Assembly (NCBI GenBank): GCA_964023275.1
Contig: OZ029921.1
Coordinates: 1,687,001 to 1,751,000 of the forward strand
Reading direction: 5' to 3'
From: Norana najaformis
Lineage: Eukaryota; Annelida; Clitellata; Crassiclitellata; Hormogastridae
Length of the DNA stretch: 64,000 bases
Shown here: positions 33,701-48,700 of the stretch, in pieces
Position numbering within the stretch: position 1 is the first letter of the stretch
Layout: every line of letters starts with the position of its first letter
Program-made: the position numbers and the translations under genes
Notes under the pieces: model-generated
The model's database searches: none
What the model was told of the DNA's origin: nothing
The model's input: the letters and a program-made list of their open reading frames with translations, nothing else

Positions 33701-36700
33701 GGCTTGATGCCAAGTGACTTCATCATTGCCAAAGTATACACAGGTTCCCCAAGACATACTTCTGTAATCTGGCCCCTTCCCACAGGAATCAGAACCTGTT
33801 TGATAGCACAATATACGCAAACAATTCAGAGTACCCCCAGTGTAATGTCTGCTAAGACCACGCACTACTGTCCCTAGAACGTGTGTAGCAAACTGTATGG
33901 CCCCAACCCTGCTCATTTTTCTATGAATTAATTGGGTTAAATCCTTCACCACTGCTGATGAAGGATCTAACACCATTTAAGGTCCCTATGTATGAACCGT
34001 GCTAGCCCAAGATTTGAATCTCTAAATAAGCCACAACTGGGACGCAAACCGGCATCCTCACATTCAGAAGCACCTGAAGCAGATATAAGTTATTTAAAAA
34101 CCGTAAAGGAATTTTAGGGCAGTAAATTCTTCAGTGCAAGTTTTAGACTTGTGGAATGGTTTAGGTGAAAGTGCCGTCTCAGTTAACATTATCACAGCTT
34201 TTATGCAAAAGCTAGGAAAGATTGGCTAATTAGCATTCCACGTCATTTGCAATGGTTCGAACACAGACTAAATGTCTCCTGAACCTCTTAAAACCCATGT
34301 TAATTTCATGTCATTGTTGCCGAGGTTATTCATGAGTGCTGTGTCAGGTCAGTGGGGTTGTCTAAAGATGCCATGTCCAGAACCAAGCTTGGATGCCAGA
34401 ATCTGGGGCTCATGCCAGAAAGACAGTGAGGTGCTAAGGTGGGAAGCTGTTACTATGGCAGTGGTGGTCGTAACGATAAACTAAAATACAAGATCTACAT
34501 AAAATCGCTGCAACGTACTTAACTGGCAGATAAATTTCTGGTCCTCGTTGCAAGGTCGACTGGCAAATCTCTTCTTTTTATCCAACTCAAACATATCAAT
34601 CGCACCACACCAGTGTCCAGACGACATGTTTTTTGGTTCGTTGTAGTGCCACATGGAGAAGTCTTCGCTGATTGCTGTTTTCAATCAATCCATCAACCAA
34701 ACCATCAATCATATCTAAGAATGATCCTCAGGAATGAAAAAAATTATATAAGTAAACCTTCATTAATCAAGAGTTCAGTAGTACAGTGTTAAAACAACAC
34801 AATAAAACATCAAAAAACTGCAAGACAGATTAAAAACATAAGTTACTCTGGAATGGAAATTAAAATAATTTTAAGTACATTTCCTGCGTACCATAAATTG
34901 TAAATTTTGTATATGTAAGCGAATTTTACGTTTTAGATTACGAATACTCTACATTTTCGATTACTGAACGGAAAAGAGAATTATTTTTGTTTTTATATAC
35001 TACAGTCCTGTAACACTGTAATTTCCTAATAACATGCATATTGTGAATATCAGAAGCAGAGTAATCTACAGTGGAACCCTCTTCTTCAGAGAGCGCATGA
35101 TGTTAGGAGAATGTAGAAAGCTGATATTAAGAAATTATTCAGCCTTTTTTCTGTATTTTGAGGCCATCTCGAAAGGCAATGGCATTGGAAACAAATGGAA
35201 TGGAATTCTATTCGGCATGGTGGTCTAATGATTTGGTCAATAAAGATCATGCAGTTGCGGGTTCGACTCCGTGTAACAACCCTGGGCAAGTAGTTTGTGC
35301 ACACCGTGCCTCTGTCACCAAGCAGAATTTGGTACCGCCGTAAGCTGGGAAGTAAACGGCAAGTCCTGCGATGAACTGGCCCCATCGTCCAGGACCCTGG
35401 CGTTCATCCAATGCCTGCTCAAGGGCCTAAAGAAAAGGAAATGAGCAACTCCCTATGTCTCACTTGTTGGATATGGGATACTTTACTTTTTCACCAAATG
35501 GGAAAGGCATTGGAAAGGAAACCAAACTTTGGGTTGGAGGCCCCAAAAAAGTAGATTAGACATTAACATCTATTGGACTGGTAGCTAGCTTGCCAGTACC
35601 ATGCCACCAGTGGAAACCGTTGGCTATCTATCTACCCAACATCAGGGAATGATTTTTTACATTCAGCAAACAAGAAAAATGGGAAAGAAAGATAAGAAAA
35701 TGTAAGATAAAAACTGACAAGTTGCCTTGAAGACAGCATTAGCACCAATTCCTCCACAATGCTGGCTGTAGTCTCCCATGCACGGCTCGACACACTCCTG
35801 GGCCGGACCATACATCCCGAACGAAATGCCACATGTGCACAAGTTCCCATCCTGAAGGTTCACAAATGTTTACACAGTCCAGTGTTGCAATGTAACATAA
35901 ATCACCAAAAAATAATTAATTAATAAAAATTAAAGAATAAATCACCATTATACTTACCACAGTAAGCAGAATGATAAATACAAGCACATAATATCTGGGC
36001 TGCATTCATCCCTAAGGCTTTTGCTGGTAGTGGCCATTAAACATCGAACATTGCGCGTATGTATGTATGAGTTGTAACCGTAATCACAAATTTATATACA
36101 GCCTTTTAAATAGAAACTCTTCAGCGGCACTCCTGACAAGAAAAATGCATTCAAACGTATTTATATAGCACCTTTAAGACCTTACCAAATGCACTGCACA
36201 AAATCAACATCTATCCAACAGAAATAAACGGTGCTTCTCATGACAAGCTGAAACCGCTTCCTGAGCCATTTTTTGCAGTGAAGTTCTAATTCTGAATGGA
36301 AGACAGTGATTACCATAGCCCTGGAGCTATCATGCTCGGAGAACCCCTAGCTGTTTGTTCTGCAAACGGTGCTACATAAATCGATAAACACAATACAATA
36401 CTGCATGCTATGGCTGGAGATAAACTGATGAACGATGTCTGCAGCATAGCAAGAAATGCTCCTACCCGGACTCCAGCATACTGGAAGTTATGCTTTCGAC
36501 ATTCCTTAAGGCAACTGGCGGGCGTTAAGCTTTTTGGTTCAACATTCGCAACATGCAAGAACTCTTTCTCCTTCTCATCCTTGGCCTCCATGTAGCATCC
36601 CTGCGACATGACTGCTCGATCAAGAAGTTCTGGAATCAATTAAACCGCCCAGTCTGTACTACAATGATCCTATACTTTTAAAGTTAAAAAGATAAATTTT

Positions 36701-39700
36701 AAATTAACAAGTTGAAAAGAAATAAAAAATTGATATACAAACTATTCAAATACAAATTATCCAGTTAAATTAGCTGACTACATATTCAGATGAATTAGGA
36801 TAAAATTTAAGAGAAATTCAAAAATTACCAAAATTACTAGCTAAAATAATAATAATTATTATAAAAAGATTAACAAATGACTTACCAATACCCAAAGATT
36901 TTTCGCTTTCACAAACACCGGTGCCTATGAAGAATCAAACCAAACAGCGTATCAAAAACACATAACTATCATCAACACAAGAGCAACTTCTGTAAGGAAC
37001 AAGGTCATAATCGTAATCATAATTCCAACATTTCTACAGCGCCCAACGAAAGCCACATCATGGGGACCAGCTTATTCACAGGCGCTCAGTCAAAACAAAA
37101 TCGATAAGAAAAAAGGGTTCGGTTCCAGGTCAAGATCCAAAAGTCAGACGGAAAGACAGCGTGGCAGCTATGGTGGGTGGTGCTTGGTATAGGAGGAGAG
37201 AGCAAGATAAGAGGACGATGCCGTATCATAAAAAACCCACACTTGCCATAGAAAGCAGCTCTGAAGAAGAGAAAAGCAGGGTATGGGACAATGGAAAAGG
37301 ACAGCAGTTACTTTTAAGATCTTACAAATAGGTGATTGGTACTGAAATATAGATCTAGACTGCATGGCTCTGTCTTAATGAATTGTGAATTTGGAACGTG
37401 ATTTTAATTTAATGGACCAACGATTGCCTTGAGGAAAGTTAAAAGCAGGACTAATGGCTGATGCATTGCGCATAACAATAATGGCATTTTTCGTAATTTT
37501 AATCGTAAGCTCGAGACTTCCACAGCGCCCAATGAAAGCTAAGTCGCGGAAGCCAGCTTATTCACAGGCACTCAAAACAAAATCAACAGGCAAGAAGGAT
37601 TCAGTTCCAGGTCAAGATCCAAGAGTCAGGCAGGCAGACGGCTATCTCGGATGGTGTCTGGAACCACTCCAATAAATAGAAAAATTATTTTAATTCAATA
37701 GAGAAGTTTCTGAACTAGATTAGAGGTTCTGAAAAGACGCAGTACAAACGTTCAGATACATGCAATCAAAACAATGAGCAAATTACCCTGAACGACTCGC
37801 CAAAGTGAAACCGATTGATTGGTGAAGGCAATTTCGTTGATGAGTGTGGCGCCGATCCACATCGCGTCCGTAATTTTGTGGATCTTGAGGACCTTCTCGA
37901 TAATGTTCTGTATCTTGACGCTCTTGATCGACACCAGTTTGCCGTGTTTCATTTCGCATTCAGTCTGCGCCTCTTTCCACTTGAGATTTGCCTTCATGAT
38001 CAGGTAACACATCGCATCCTCACAGAAGGTCGCTGCAAACAGATTACTCATAATTGTAATTAAAATATCCCATATCCCACAAGTGAGATGTAAGGAAGAT
38101 GCTCACCTCCTTTTCTAGGCCCTTGAGCTGGCAATGGACGAATCCCAAAGTCATGGACACGGGGCCAGTGCATCGCAGGACTTGCCGTTTACTTCCCAGT
38201 TTTATGCCAGTACCAAATTCTACTGCTTGGTGACAGAGGCATGGTGTGCGCAAACGACTTGCCCAGGGTCGTTACACTGAGTCGAACCCGCAACCGTATG
38301 ACCACTGACCAAATGCATTACTGATAGATCACCGTGTCACACATATAGTTGTAACTGCACATCTAAATAGTGAAAAAACAAAATTCCTCAGAGGTGCTTC
38401 CAACCTGATGAAACATAAGACCACAGTCAACAGTTGAATATAATGGTCATCAACCAAAACTGATTGTCCTCATTCCTAAATACGTCATAAAATGCAAATA
38501 ATCATAATCTCGAAATTATCAAAGTGCTACCTAAAAGCTAAGCGCAGGACACCAGCTCATTCACGAATAAATAAAACCTTCGGAAAACTACATCAAATCT
38601 TTGCAAAACGAACCTTCTGCCTCAACAATCGTATCATCTTTGTCCAGATCTGAAACAGACAAAAAGACAGAACGAAATGACAGAATTTACGACAACTGCT
38701 TCTGGTCCCTGGGGTGTCATTAAAACCAGCCGGTTCAAATGTGCACAGAAAAGAATGTTGGCTACCTAAAACATTCCAAAATCCATCACTCTGTTGGCAC
38801 AAAGCTCCTCAACATCAGGAAATATATCACAAACTTACACTGGTCCCTATATGCATTGAAAAAGTGTCCTTTGTAGGAGTGCTATAGTTAGACAAATTAA
38901 TTTCAAAATCTAATCTTAGAACTACTATGACAGGATTGTAATAATAATGATCAATCAATCAATGGTTACTGCCAATCAAAATCAGTGTGCATGCCAAAGC
39001 TGAGGGTACGTCCAGTAAAAAACCGAAAATACTGTTAAAGCCCCAAAATCGTAATCGTAATCCTTAGATTTCTACAGCGCCCAACGAAAGCCACGTCAAA
39101 TAGTTTTAAGGTCTTTGTGTCATTTTTATGACTACTGCAATTGTTACAATATTACTTTCCTTATATAATGAAAATTTTGCCAAACAAATTTTCTGCACTT
39201 ACCAACTATTGGTATTGGTGTCATTGAGGCTGAAACAACGCAAATTCTTTAATTAAGAAAAATTATTGCAGCATACTCCATTTAAAACGTTTTTCAAATA
39301 TCAAACTACAACCCTGTGATAAAATATGAAGAGCTGCTGAGTAACCGCGATCAATTTCTATTATTTCATACATTGTGTTATACATCTGGATTAAGTGGTG
39401 CTCTGTTCAGTCAGTGTGCACAGTCTGCGACCTAACGGTTGCAGGTTCAAGCCTGCTCATCAGACTCTGTATAACGATTCTGGGCAAGTTGTTTTAACAC
39501 ATACATGTGCCAACATTACCAAGCAGTATAATTTGGTGCTGGCAAGAGTTTGAAAGTACACACCAAGTCCTGTGATGCACTGTACCCACGTCCAGGACCT
39601 TGGGACCCACTCACTGCCAGCTCAAGGACCAGAGCAGGAAATGAGCACCTATTTTAAATCCCACTATAAAACACGGGACCTGAGCTTTTCAGTTAAATTA

Positions 39701-42700
39701 AAACCCAAAAGCTAGTGGATATTATTTGCTCTTTTGAGGCAGCACAAGAATTGTGCAAGTGCTTTACTCTGACAGAAGGCCCGCAAGTGTTGTGTAACTG
39801 ATCTAATCTAAAGACTTCCATAGCGCTGTTATCATAATGCCCAAGGGATCAGCCGATGGTCACTTCAAGTCAAAATCACAACCCAAAATCACATGATCTG
39901 TTGGAGACGGTGGGTTGAATTCTGATAGGTTAGAGAATCCAGGAGCCAGACTACAGTGGCTAAGGAAATTGAAAGATTCTTTATTTTAGACCAGAATTAC
40001 ATCAAAGATTTGACAGAACAAACTGAAATGGCCAACACATAAATGATTGCCTTAGCTTGCCCATCCAACTCCACCCACCCTATCATACAACACCTGTGCA
40101 GTGGAAGTTAACTTAACAGTTGAAAGTTCTACATGACATCACAGTGGCCCTTACTTTTCACTGGAGTTGGCATCAAGTCGGACTCTTTTAGTCGTATGCA
40201 CTGTTTGTTCAGAACATAGAGAACGGCATCATTGCTCGACAGAAGAACGTCAAACTTGATGTTCTTGTAATGGTAGTAACAGCCGAGGCCACGTTCGACC
40301 TTGCGTATCTCCGCGGCCATACACTTCTTGTTGTGGACACACGAATCCAAGCACTGCCACGTACTAGACACTTTGGCGTAGAAGACAGCGCCAGGTGACC
40401 TCATGAACTCCTTCTGTACAACACCCTTTGTGCACTCTGTGCAAACCACAACATCCTCTAATGAGGTAAGGTAAGGTAATGCTATCTATAAGATAAGGGA
40501 GTTATATCGGGTAAGGTAAAGTCAAATTTAGGAACAGTTAATACAAGAATAGATATGGTCAGGTAAATGTAAATGACACTGAGCAAAGGTAATCCTTTTG
40601 AAGAGCAAGGTTAATGTAATGTTCATACAGCTCAAGTAAGGAAATGATCAAGGTAATGCTTTTGTAGAGCAAGGTTACCGTGACGTTGGTACAACTCAAA
40701 TAAGGTTTCTCTAGGAAAACATTAAGGTAAGATTGAGTTAAAGTTAAGTATGCTAAGGTAAGTAAAGTTTAAGCAATAGTCTTCGTGACGTTAGCTCAAG
40801 ATGACAAAGCAAGGCAAAGCCACTGTCAGGTTAAAGTTAGGTTAAGATAAGATAAATTCGGGTATGGCAGAGGTATTGCAAGGTTAAGATTTGGTAAAAC
40901 AAAGATAAAACAAGCTGAGGTAAGGTTATATTAAGGCAGAGCTGCTACGGTAAATAACTGGGCAACCTTTCCAATAAATAGAAAAATTATCTTAATTAAA
41001 TTAAGCAAATAAAAAGCAATGAAATCTGCAAAAAATGACAAATACCTGGCTTGATATCTGCCTTGCCTGGTAGCTCTGGAAATGCAACATGTTGTAATTA
41101 GCATAACACTTTAACGTATTACGTTAAATGATGTAATATAACCTATTCAGATAACGTAAATTTATCCTCTGGAGTGTGTATGCATGTATGTATGTATGTG
41201 GCTATTTACATAGTGTCTTTTAGAAACTTCACAGTACTATTGATATCTAAAAGATCTAAAAGGGTATGATTTAAATAAATAAACTTTAAAAAATTAATCA
41301 GAAATATAATGACAACATAATAATTAGAATCTGATGAAATCAGATCAGGTAATTATGCATTTAAAGTGCTACATAAATGTCTCTTTACATTACATATATA
41401 ATCCAATCTAATCTAAAGACTTCTATAGCATCGTTATCACAATGCCCAAGACATCAGATGATGGTCGTTTCAAGTCAAAACAAATACCGCTATAGCGCCG
41501 TTATCATAATGCCCAAGGCATCTGATGATGGTCGCTTCAAGTCAAAATCGCAGTTAAAAATCATAAATGGTAAAATTGCAAAATCATAAAATCATAACAA
41601 TATGTAACAACAACGAGTGCTCAAAAGGTGCTTTTCAATACGTACGAGGGTGAATTATACCTTTTGTGGGAATCTTTGCACAGTCACTAATCAGTTGATA
41701 CTGAATCCATCTGGAACCAGACAGGGCATAATAGAAGTCGGCAGCGTCGCTGTGCACGACGCAACCTTCCTCTTCGTGATAGTCGATGCCCTGGCACTTG
41801 GCATCGTTCTGACAGCCATCGAGGCACTGCTCCAGAGTCTTGCTCTTGGAATTGGTACCTCCAGGGGAGTAAAAGCCAGGCTGTCTCTCCCAATTCAACG
41901 CTTTGCAGACAACTGAAGGAAAAGAATCACAGACTGATTATTCATACTTTCAAGTTGAAACAGACAATATTAGTAAAAGAAAACAAACGTACAGCTCCAC
42001 ATCCCATCACAGGGCAGGCGCTCATTCCTTCTCTTCGGCCCAAAGCATTAAATGGACAACATCTCAAGGTCCCGGATTCGAGGCCGGAGCATCGTAGGAC
42101 TTGCTGTTTACTTCCCAGCTTTTGCCAGTGCAAAATTCTACTGCTTGGTACAAGAGACTCAATATATCATGATGTGACCTAGCAGAACCAAAACAGTGGA
42201 ACAGATGACGTCACCTTTTCAAGAAATCACACCCTGATTCGTCAAATCCACTGCCCTCTTGTTTTCTCTCAGCTTAAACACAACCCACCCTAACAGCTCC
42301 TCTCCAACTTTGCTCTCTGATCTTCTGTCAGCTGGGCTTGGTTCTTTACACGGCATCTTTGGACAACCCCACTGACTTGACGCAGCACTCATGAATAAGC
42401 TGGTGCCCTGCACTTAGCTTTTAACAAGTGCTTTATAAATTTAAGTTTATCCTGGTGGGAATTTGAAGTCCCCACATCTGGGTTGACAGTCCCACATGCA
42501 CGCAATCACTTGATAATCGCGCATCAATAAGTTGTCAATCAAAAAACTGATCTGCAAAAATTTTGTTTAGGCGTACCTTCGGGTTTCGAAGTCTCCTCCA
42601 GCGGAGCTACAAATTGACAAGACAAAAATCTCAATCATAACATCAATCAACAATCAATCAAACAACAATCATAGCATAAGCTTTTCTCTGGAAAAGGTAA

Positions 42701-45700
42701 ATATTTGTAATGTAATAGTTTGTAATTTATGCAGCTCCTGTCTGTTTTTCCTAATCAGTTACGAGGCTGTTTCCAACACTGGTAGATACCTTACATTTCA
42801 TATCTTTAATATAACAGGTGCTACAGAAGTCGTTATACATAAGACAAGCTTTGACATTTTCTTACATGAACCAGAGCCATTCCAACCAGATGGCAGCACA
42901 GTGAAAAGGTTGCAAGCACGAAGCAATGATGATGATGATGATGATGACAAAACAACAATAGCAATAATAATAAAACAATTTATATAGCTATAAATTCAGA
43001 TTCAAGTGTACTGACATTGTGTGCATTACAAGTGCTTTAAATAAATAAAATAAAATATGAATAAATTGCTCTCTGGCTAAGCCACAGCCGAAAAATGGCA
43101 CTGTAAGAGAATCATGATGTTTGACAGTCAAGACATTCAAGAGATGTAAGTTGGATTTTCAACTTTCAGTACTATCAAGAGATGTAAGTTGGAATTAATT
43201 TTCACACTGATAAAACCCTCTCTTTTCTCCGCTCTTTGGAACTGAACTGCAAAAACTTGAAACATTCGAAACACTGCTAGAAAAATGTTAGAAACTGTGA
43301 AATAACATAATTTAGTGACACGATGAAGTTTACTCAGAAGGAAACAAAACGGTCTTCGGTACACGGATACCAAATTAAAATGCAAATATTCTTAAATAAT
43401 GTACTTTCAACCAAAACAATTCTTAAGTATCAAAACTTCATTAAAATGACAAGGGACTCTACTTTGGAAGCCACAGCAATCACTGTGTTATAATTCATAC
43501 ATCCTGAATCCATGCTCGTCTTAAATCATTACTTTTTGAATCAATACTCATTTTGAATCCAAGCTTATCTTGAATCCATCTTATCTAACGTTCATGAATC
43601 ACACTCATCTTGAATCAGTGCTCATCTTGAATCCATGCATATCCTGAATCAAAGCTCATCTTTAGACAATATCCATCAAGGATACACTGAAGCTCCTGGT
43701 ATCTGCCTTATTTCCACCAAGTCTTAGACTTCTGTGACTTTTTGAAATTTCCATTCTTTACAATTATGCTCTCTTCACTCAAACAACTCCTTCTTCCCAC
43801 TACAAAACTTAGGACACCGGTGCTGTAGAAGTTATTAGATTAGATTAGATTAGACTGGTCAAAGCAGCCAAAAAACAAACTATTGACGAATGGATGGAAT
43901 ACAGGAGAGTAACAAGTAACAGAAAAAAACTACGAGTGTTTTAAAGGCACTAAAGATCCCCATGACTGGATTCTGCATGCAGAACACAAAACCCAGATCT
44001 TGCAACTTACCTCCTGAGCCATCTCCAGCGTCAGCTGAACACGATTAAATTTCAAAAACACAAAACGTCAATCAGTATACACCAGTTAAACAACACAAAG
44101 GCACCTTACTTCCTCACTTAATCTAATCTAATCTAATCTAATGACTCTTGCACAGTGCCAATATTTAATACGTTCGCATCCACCAGAGGCACTCTCTCCT
44201 GCACCAAACAAAAGACAAATCCGCTCAAACAGGTTTACATTTTTTCTTGGCAACACGGCGCTTTGGCCTGATGTGCTTGCGACGCCCGCACAGCAGATGT
44301 TGAAATCTTCTCAGAGGTCCCGTAAATCTGGAGCCTGAATTATATAACCTTACAGCTTTTAGGCGAATGTACATCCAACGATCAACCACTTACATACTTT
44401 GAGTACAATAAAACAATTAAATTGTTGATGGCACCAAACGGAATCCACGTAATAACAGAACTGGACTTGCCACGATGCGTGGTCCAGCGCTACGACTTGT
44501 ACATGATGACAAATGTTTAAAGAAATGCAGGTGCTATCTGGCAAATAATATGAGAACCAAAAAGGCTGCTTAGAAAAGTTCCCAAAATCACGACAGTTTT
44601 TTGGTAACTGCTTTTAAGGCCCGTAACCAACGGGAGCAACAGAGGACTTTCCCCATGACATTTTGCCAAGCTGTTGCACACATGCTCTGCGCGGAACAAG
44701 TTTTACATAACTAAGAGCCCTACTGGAGGGACAATTCGTCCCTTCTGCATCCCACCCTTTGACACTTTGTAAAATCTTGAATGAAATCATCATGTACTAA
44801 CAGGTGTTGATGCTCAGTAAAATCTGTCAACATCTAACCCTGTACAAAAATCTTTGGGTGCTGGTTTTTACCAACTACGTACCCCATGCTCTACAGACTT
44901 ACAACACGCTACAATAAAATACAAATAAAATTTGGCCGGTGTCCAAATCGTCAAACCATGTAGCCCCTTAAAGAAAATTCATCCATTTTTTGATGTCACT
45001 TCAGCTTTCAACCCTAAGACCACATCACTGACGACAATTTCGCTATAGAGGATTGTAACAGCGGCTTCTAAGACTGCAATTCCTGCAGGCTGTCTCCATG
45101 ACTGATGTTTACAATCTCTACCAGTCATTTGCTGATTTCATTCAGATCACCATTTGAGGATTGATACCTCAATTGATAATAGGCACTATAGTCTATCTGA
45201 GTCATTAGATTAGATCAGATTAGTTAACAAATAAATCCAATAATTAATTATTCCAATGACTAATTAATCCTCTCCTAAACTGCCATCCACTTCCAACCAT
45301 TTGACATAATAACAACAAATCAGACAGACAGAAAGACAAGCAGACAGGCAGACAGAAAGACAAGCAGACAGACAGACAGACAGGCAGAGAGACAGACAAG
45401 CAGACAGGCAGAGAGAAAGACAAGCAGACACACAGACAGACAGACAGGCAGAAAGCAGGAAGATAACCTGGCCAGCAGGAATCAACCAGCAGACAGACAA
45501 ACACATTTGTAAATACTAAAAAGCATTTCTGAACTTACATCCTGAACCAACGTCGCCATCCACAACTGCAGAAAACAAGAAAATACTGGATCAGTTGTCT
45601 ATATGGACATCCAACACTTTTTAACGGATACAAAACAGCATATTGTCATTTTCGATTAACAGAGTTTCACTTGATACCTGAAAGGGAAGACAGTAATCAC

Positions 45701-48700
45701 TTCTGAGGTGCTAGTAAAGTATGCATGATCGATTTCAGCAGCACTATATTATGTCTTATTTCAGGAATTTGAATCTTGGTCTAGCACGATCCATACACGG
45801 GGTCCTTGAATGGCGTGGCGCCCATTCAAACAGGCAGCAGCAGTGAAGGATCTCACCCGGTCAATTCATTGAAAAATGAGCAGGGTATAAGCCATACAGG
45901 TGCTATAGAAAATGTGTACAAATATGATGAGGACAACTCTTAAATTTCTCAGTCTATGCCAGAACCCATTTACCACTTCCAAAGGGATGGAGAGCTGAAT
46001 GGGCACTGGATGACATGGTATTCCATGAATGGTCAGTCATCAAGTACTAACCTGGCTCGATGGTGCTTAAATTCACCACACCTGCCAGCACATACCTAGA
46101 AGTCACACTTACCACAGTGTGTTGTACTTGTAACGTAAAGCTAAAGTAAAGTAAAGTGTCCATAGTGCGATGTAGGGAGGCATTCATATATTTTGCTTAG
46201 GTCCCTGTGCTGACAACTTCTGGAACAGTCTTCTTCTGGAAATTCAAACTCTTCCTCCTTTAATGGCTCAAGAAACATTCTCGGCACATCTTAACACACA
46301 CCTTTTTGGAACTATTAGGTAGTCCTGCCACAGCACCTTTGTAAGGTTCTTAAATGTGCTAGATAAGTTTTCGGATACATACATACATATAATAGATTTG
46401 ACTAATCTGATTGTACCACACTATATAACAATTTACTCAGTATTTCTTTGTCAGAGGCACATCTCTTAGCCAGGTAGTAATGTCGGATGTTGGCCGTGCT
46501 GTAGAACTTGGTCCGGTCGGCGATTGCCGTGAACAGCCAGCATTCAATTGGACTCCGGCCAAAGTTTATGTCGACCGCAATACATTTCGTGTCCGCCAGA
46601 CATTCCGCCAGACAAGTACGCGGCATGAGGATGGCATTGTTCGGGGAGGTGAAGTATGATCCACCGACATAATGGGTGTTGCGTCTCTCCTCCCACTGCC
46701 CAAGACAACCTACAAACAGAAATCAGAATGGTAACTACAATGATTGTAATCGTAAATGTAAAATCAAGATTTCTACAGTGCCCAATGAAAACTAAGTTGA
46801 GGAAACAGCTTGTTCACAGGCGCTCAGTCAAAACAAAATCGATAGGCAAGAAGTGTTCCAGGTCAAGATCCAAGAGTCAGGCAGGCAGACAGTCAGATGG
46901 CTATGGTGGGTGATGTTTGGAATTGGTTCTGTAAGGTAAGGTAACTGCTAACATTCACTGGGTTTAGCTGCAAGTACTTCCAAGTAGATATCTTCAAGTG
47001 GTGCTTTATAAATGTTGTAAATAAAAGAATGACTGAATGAATGAACAACTGATTGAATGAATGAGTAAGTGAATAAATGAATAGGTAATCAATTACGCTG
47101 GAACCTACTGATAACTGAACAGTTTCAACTTACCCTTATTCTCCAAGGACTTGTGTGTAAAATCTCCTGCAAGGCAAATATAAGTGATAAGTGATTTAGT
47201 TTCAGCAACAGTAACGCACAGATCTTCCTAACACACTTGTCAGCTGTAACAAAAATTATGCATAGATGATGGATTAAGAAACTACAGAGATGCTCTGAAT
47301 GAATGAATGAATGACTAAATGGGTGGAGGAATAAACAACAGCAAGAAATAAATAACATAGGTGGCACTCCACTGTGTAAACACCTCATATGGCAGTCTTT
47401 CTGCACAATCATCTTTTCTTAAACTTTCATCAGTTCAACTGTAACTTTTTGCAGTTACAGATTGTGTGTGGCAACGTGGCGTATTCTATAACTTGCAGGG
47501 TTCGTAATCCAACGATTGTGAGCTCGAAGCTGCTGAATGGACTACACATAACAAGTTGATTTTGTGACACTTCATATTCCGATTTATTGACCCTTGAACA
47601 CAAAAAATAAATTAATAAAGAAATAAATACTTTTAATTATACATACAGTGCCTTTCTTGTATTAGATCAGAATTTACAGAAGATACAAAAATTATTTCTT
47701 AAGTCAAAAACTTACTCGATTTTTCGACATCAACTGGGGAACACCTATCGACAAGCTCCCACTGTTCCGTATTTGCCATAAGCAAAGGTGATAAAAGCTT
47801 GGTGCGATCGACATGGACCCGACATACCAGGGAATCATCCATCACGTTCCCTGACCACTGCACATCAACCGCAATGCAGTTACGTTCCTGCAAGCAGGTG
47901 TCCCGACAAGCCGATGCCGAATGGATTTCCGGGCGGATCAATCCACCCGCGCTGTAGAAGTAGCTTCTTTTTGTCCATACTGGACGGCATCCTGTTGACA
48001 CAAGTAAGGTATTACAGGGTAAGGCAAGATTCAAAGTCTAAAAAAAATAATTTATACAGCCGTTATGATAATAATCATAATTGCAAACTCGAGCTTTCTA
48101 CAGCACCCAACAAAAGAAAAGTCATGGGAACCAGCTTATTCACAGGCGCTCAGTCAAAACAAAATAGGCAGGAAGGGTTCAGTTCCAGGTCAAGACCCAA
48201 GAGTCAGGCAGGCAGTCGGTCAGGCAGTTATGGTGGGTGGCGTTTGGAATTGGATCTGCAGGACAGATAAGGGGAAGGTGAGGAACGCAGAAGGTAATGA
48301 TCAGTCCAAGAACATTGGCAGAGTGGTTTGTAATTGTAACATAAATGTAAATCTCCTAAATTTCTCAGTGCCACACAAAATCACGTCAGGGAGACCAGCT
48401 CATTCACTGGTGCCATATAAAATCAGGCCAACAAGAACCAGATTGGTCAGTTTTGGTGCCAGGTCAGAATATGGGGGTCAAGCCGTGAGATAACATGGCG
48501 CTATGGTGGACGATGGTTTACACAATGCTGCGTGGTCAGCTAAAGCAAGATAACCTATTCTTAGTTGTCACCCAGATTTTTATTCTTAATCATCAACCAC
48601 ATATTTTATGCCCATTTTTACTTTCCACCAAATTTTTAGTCTCTCTGGCTTCTCATTTCTCCCATGACATTAGGCACACCAAAATTTACATCTGCATGGC

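Noticed and set aside
35214-35300. tRNA gene
   Set aside because: A and B boxes are present but the acceptor and anticodon stems do not pair, and the same sequence recurs as a SINE head.
45244-45506. Cys/Leu/Ser-rich minus-strand frames
   Set aside because: Translation of a CAGA microsatellite.
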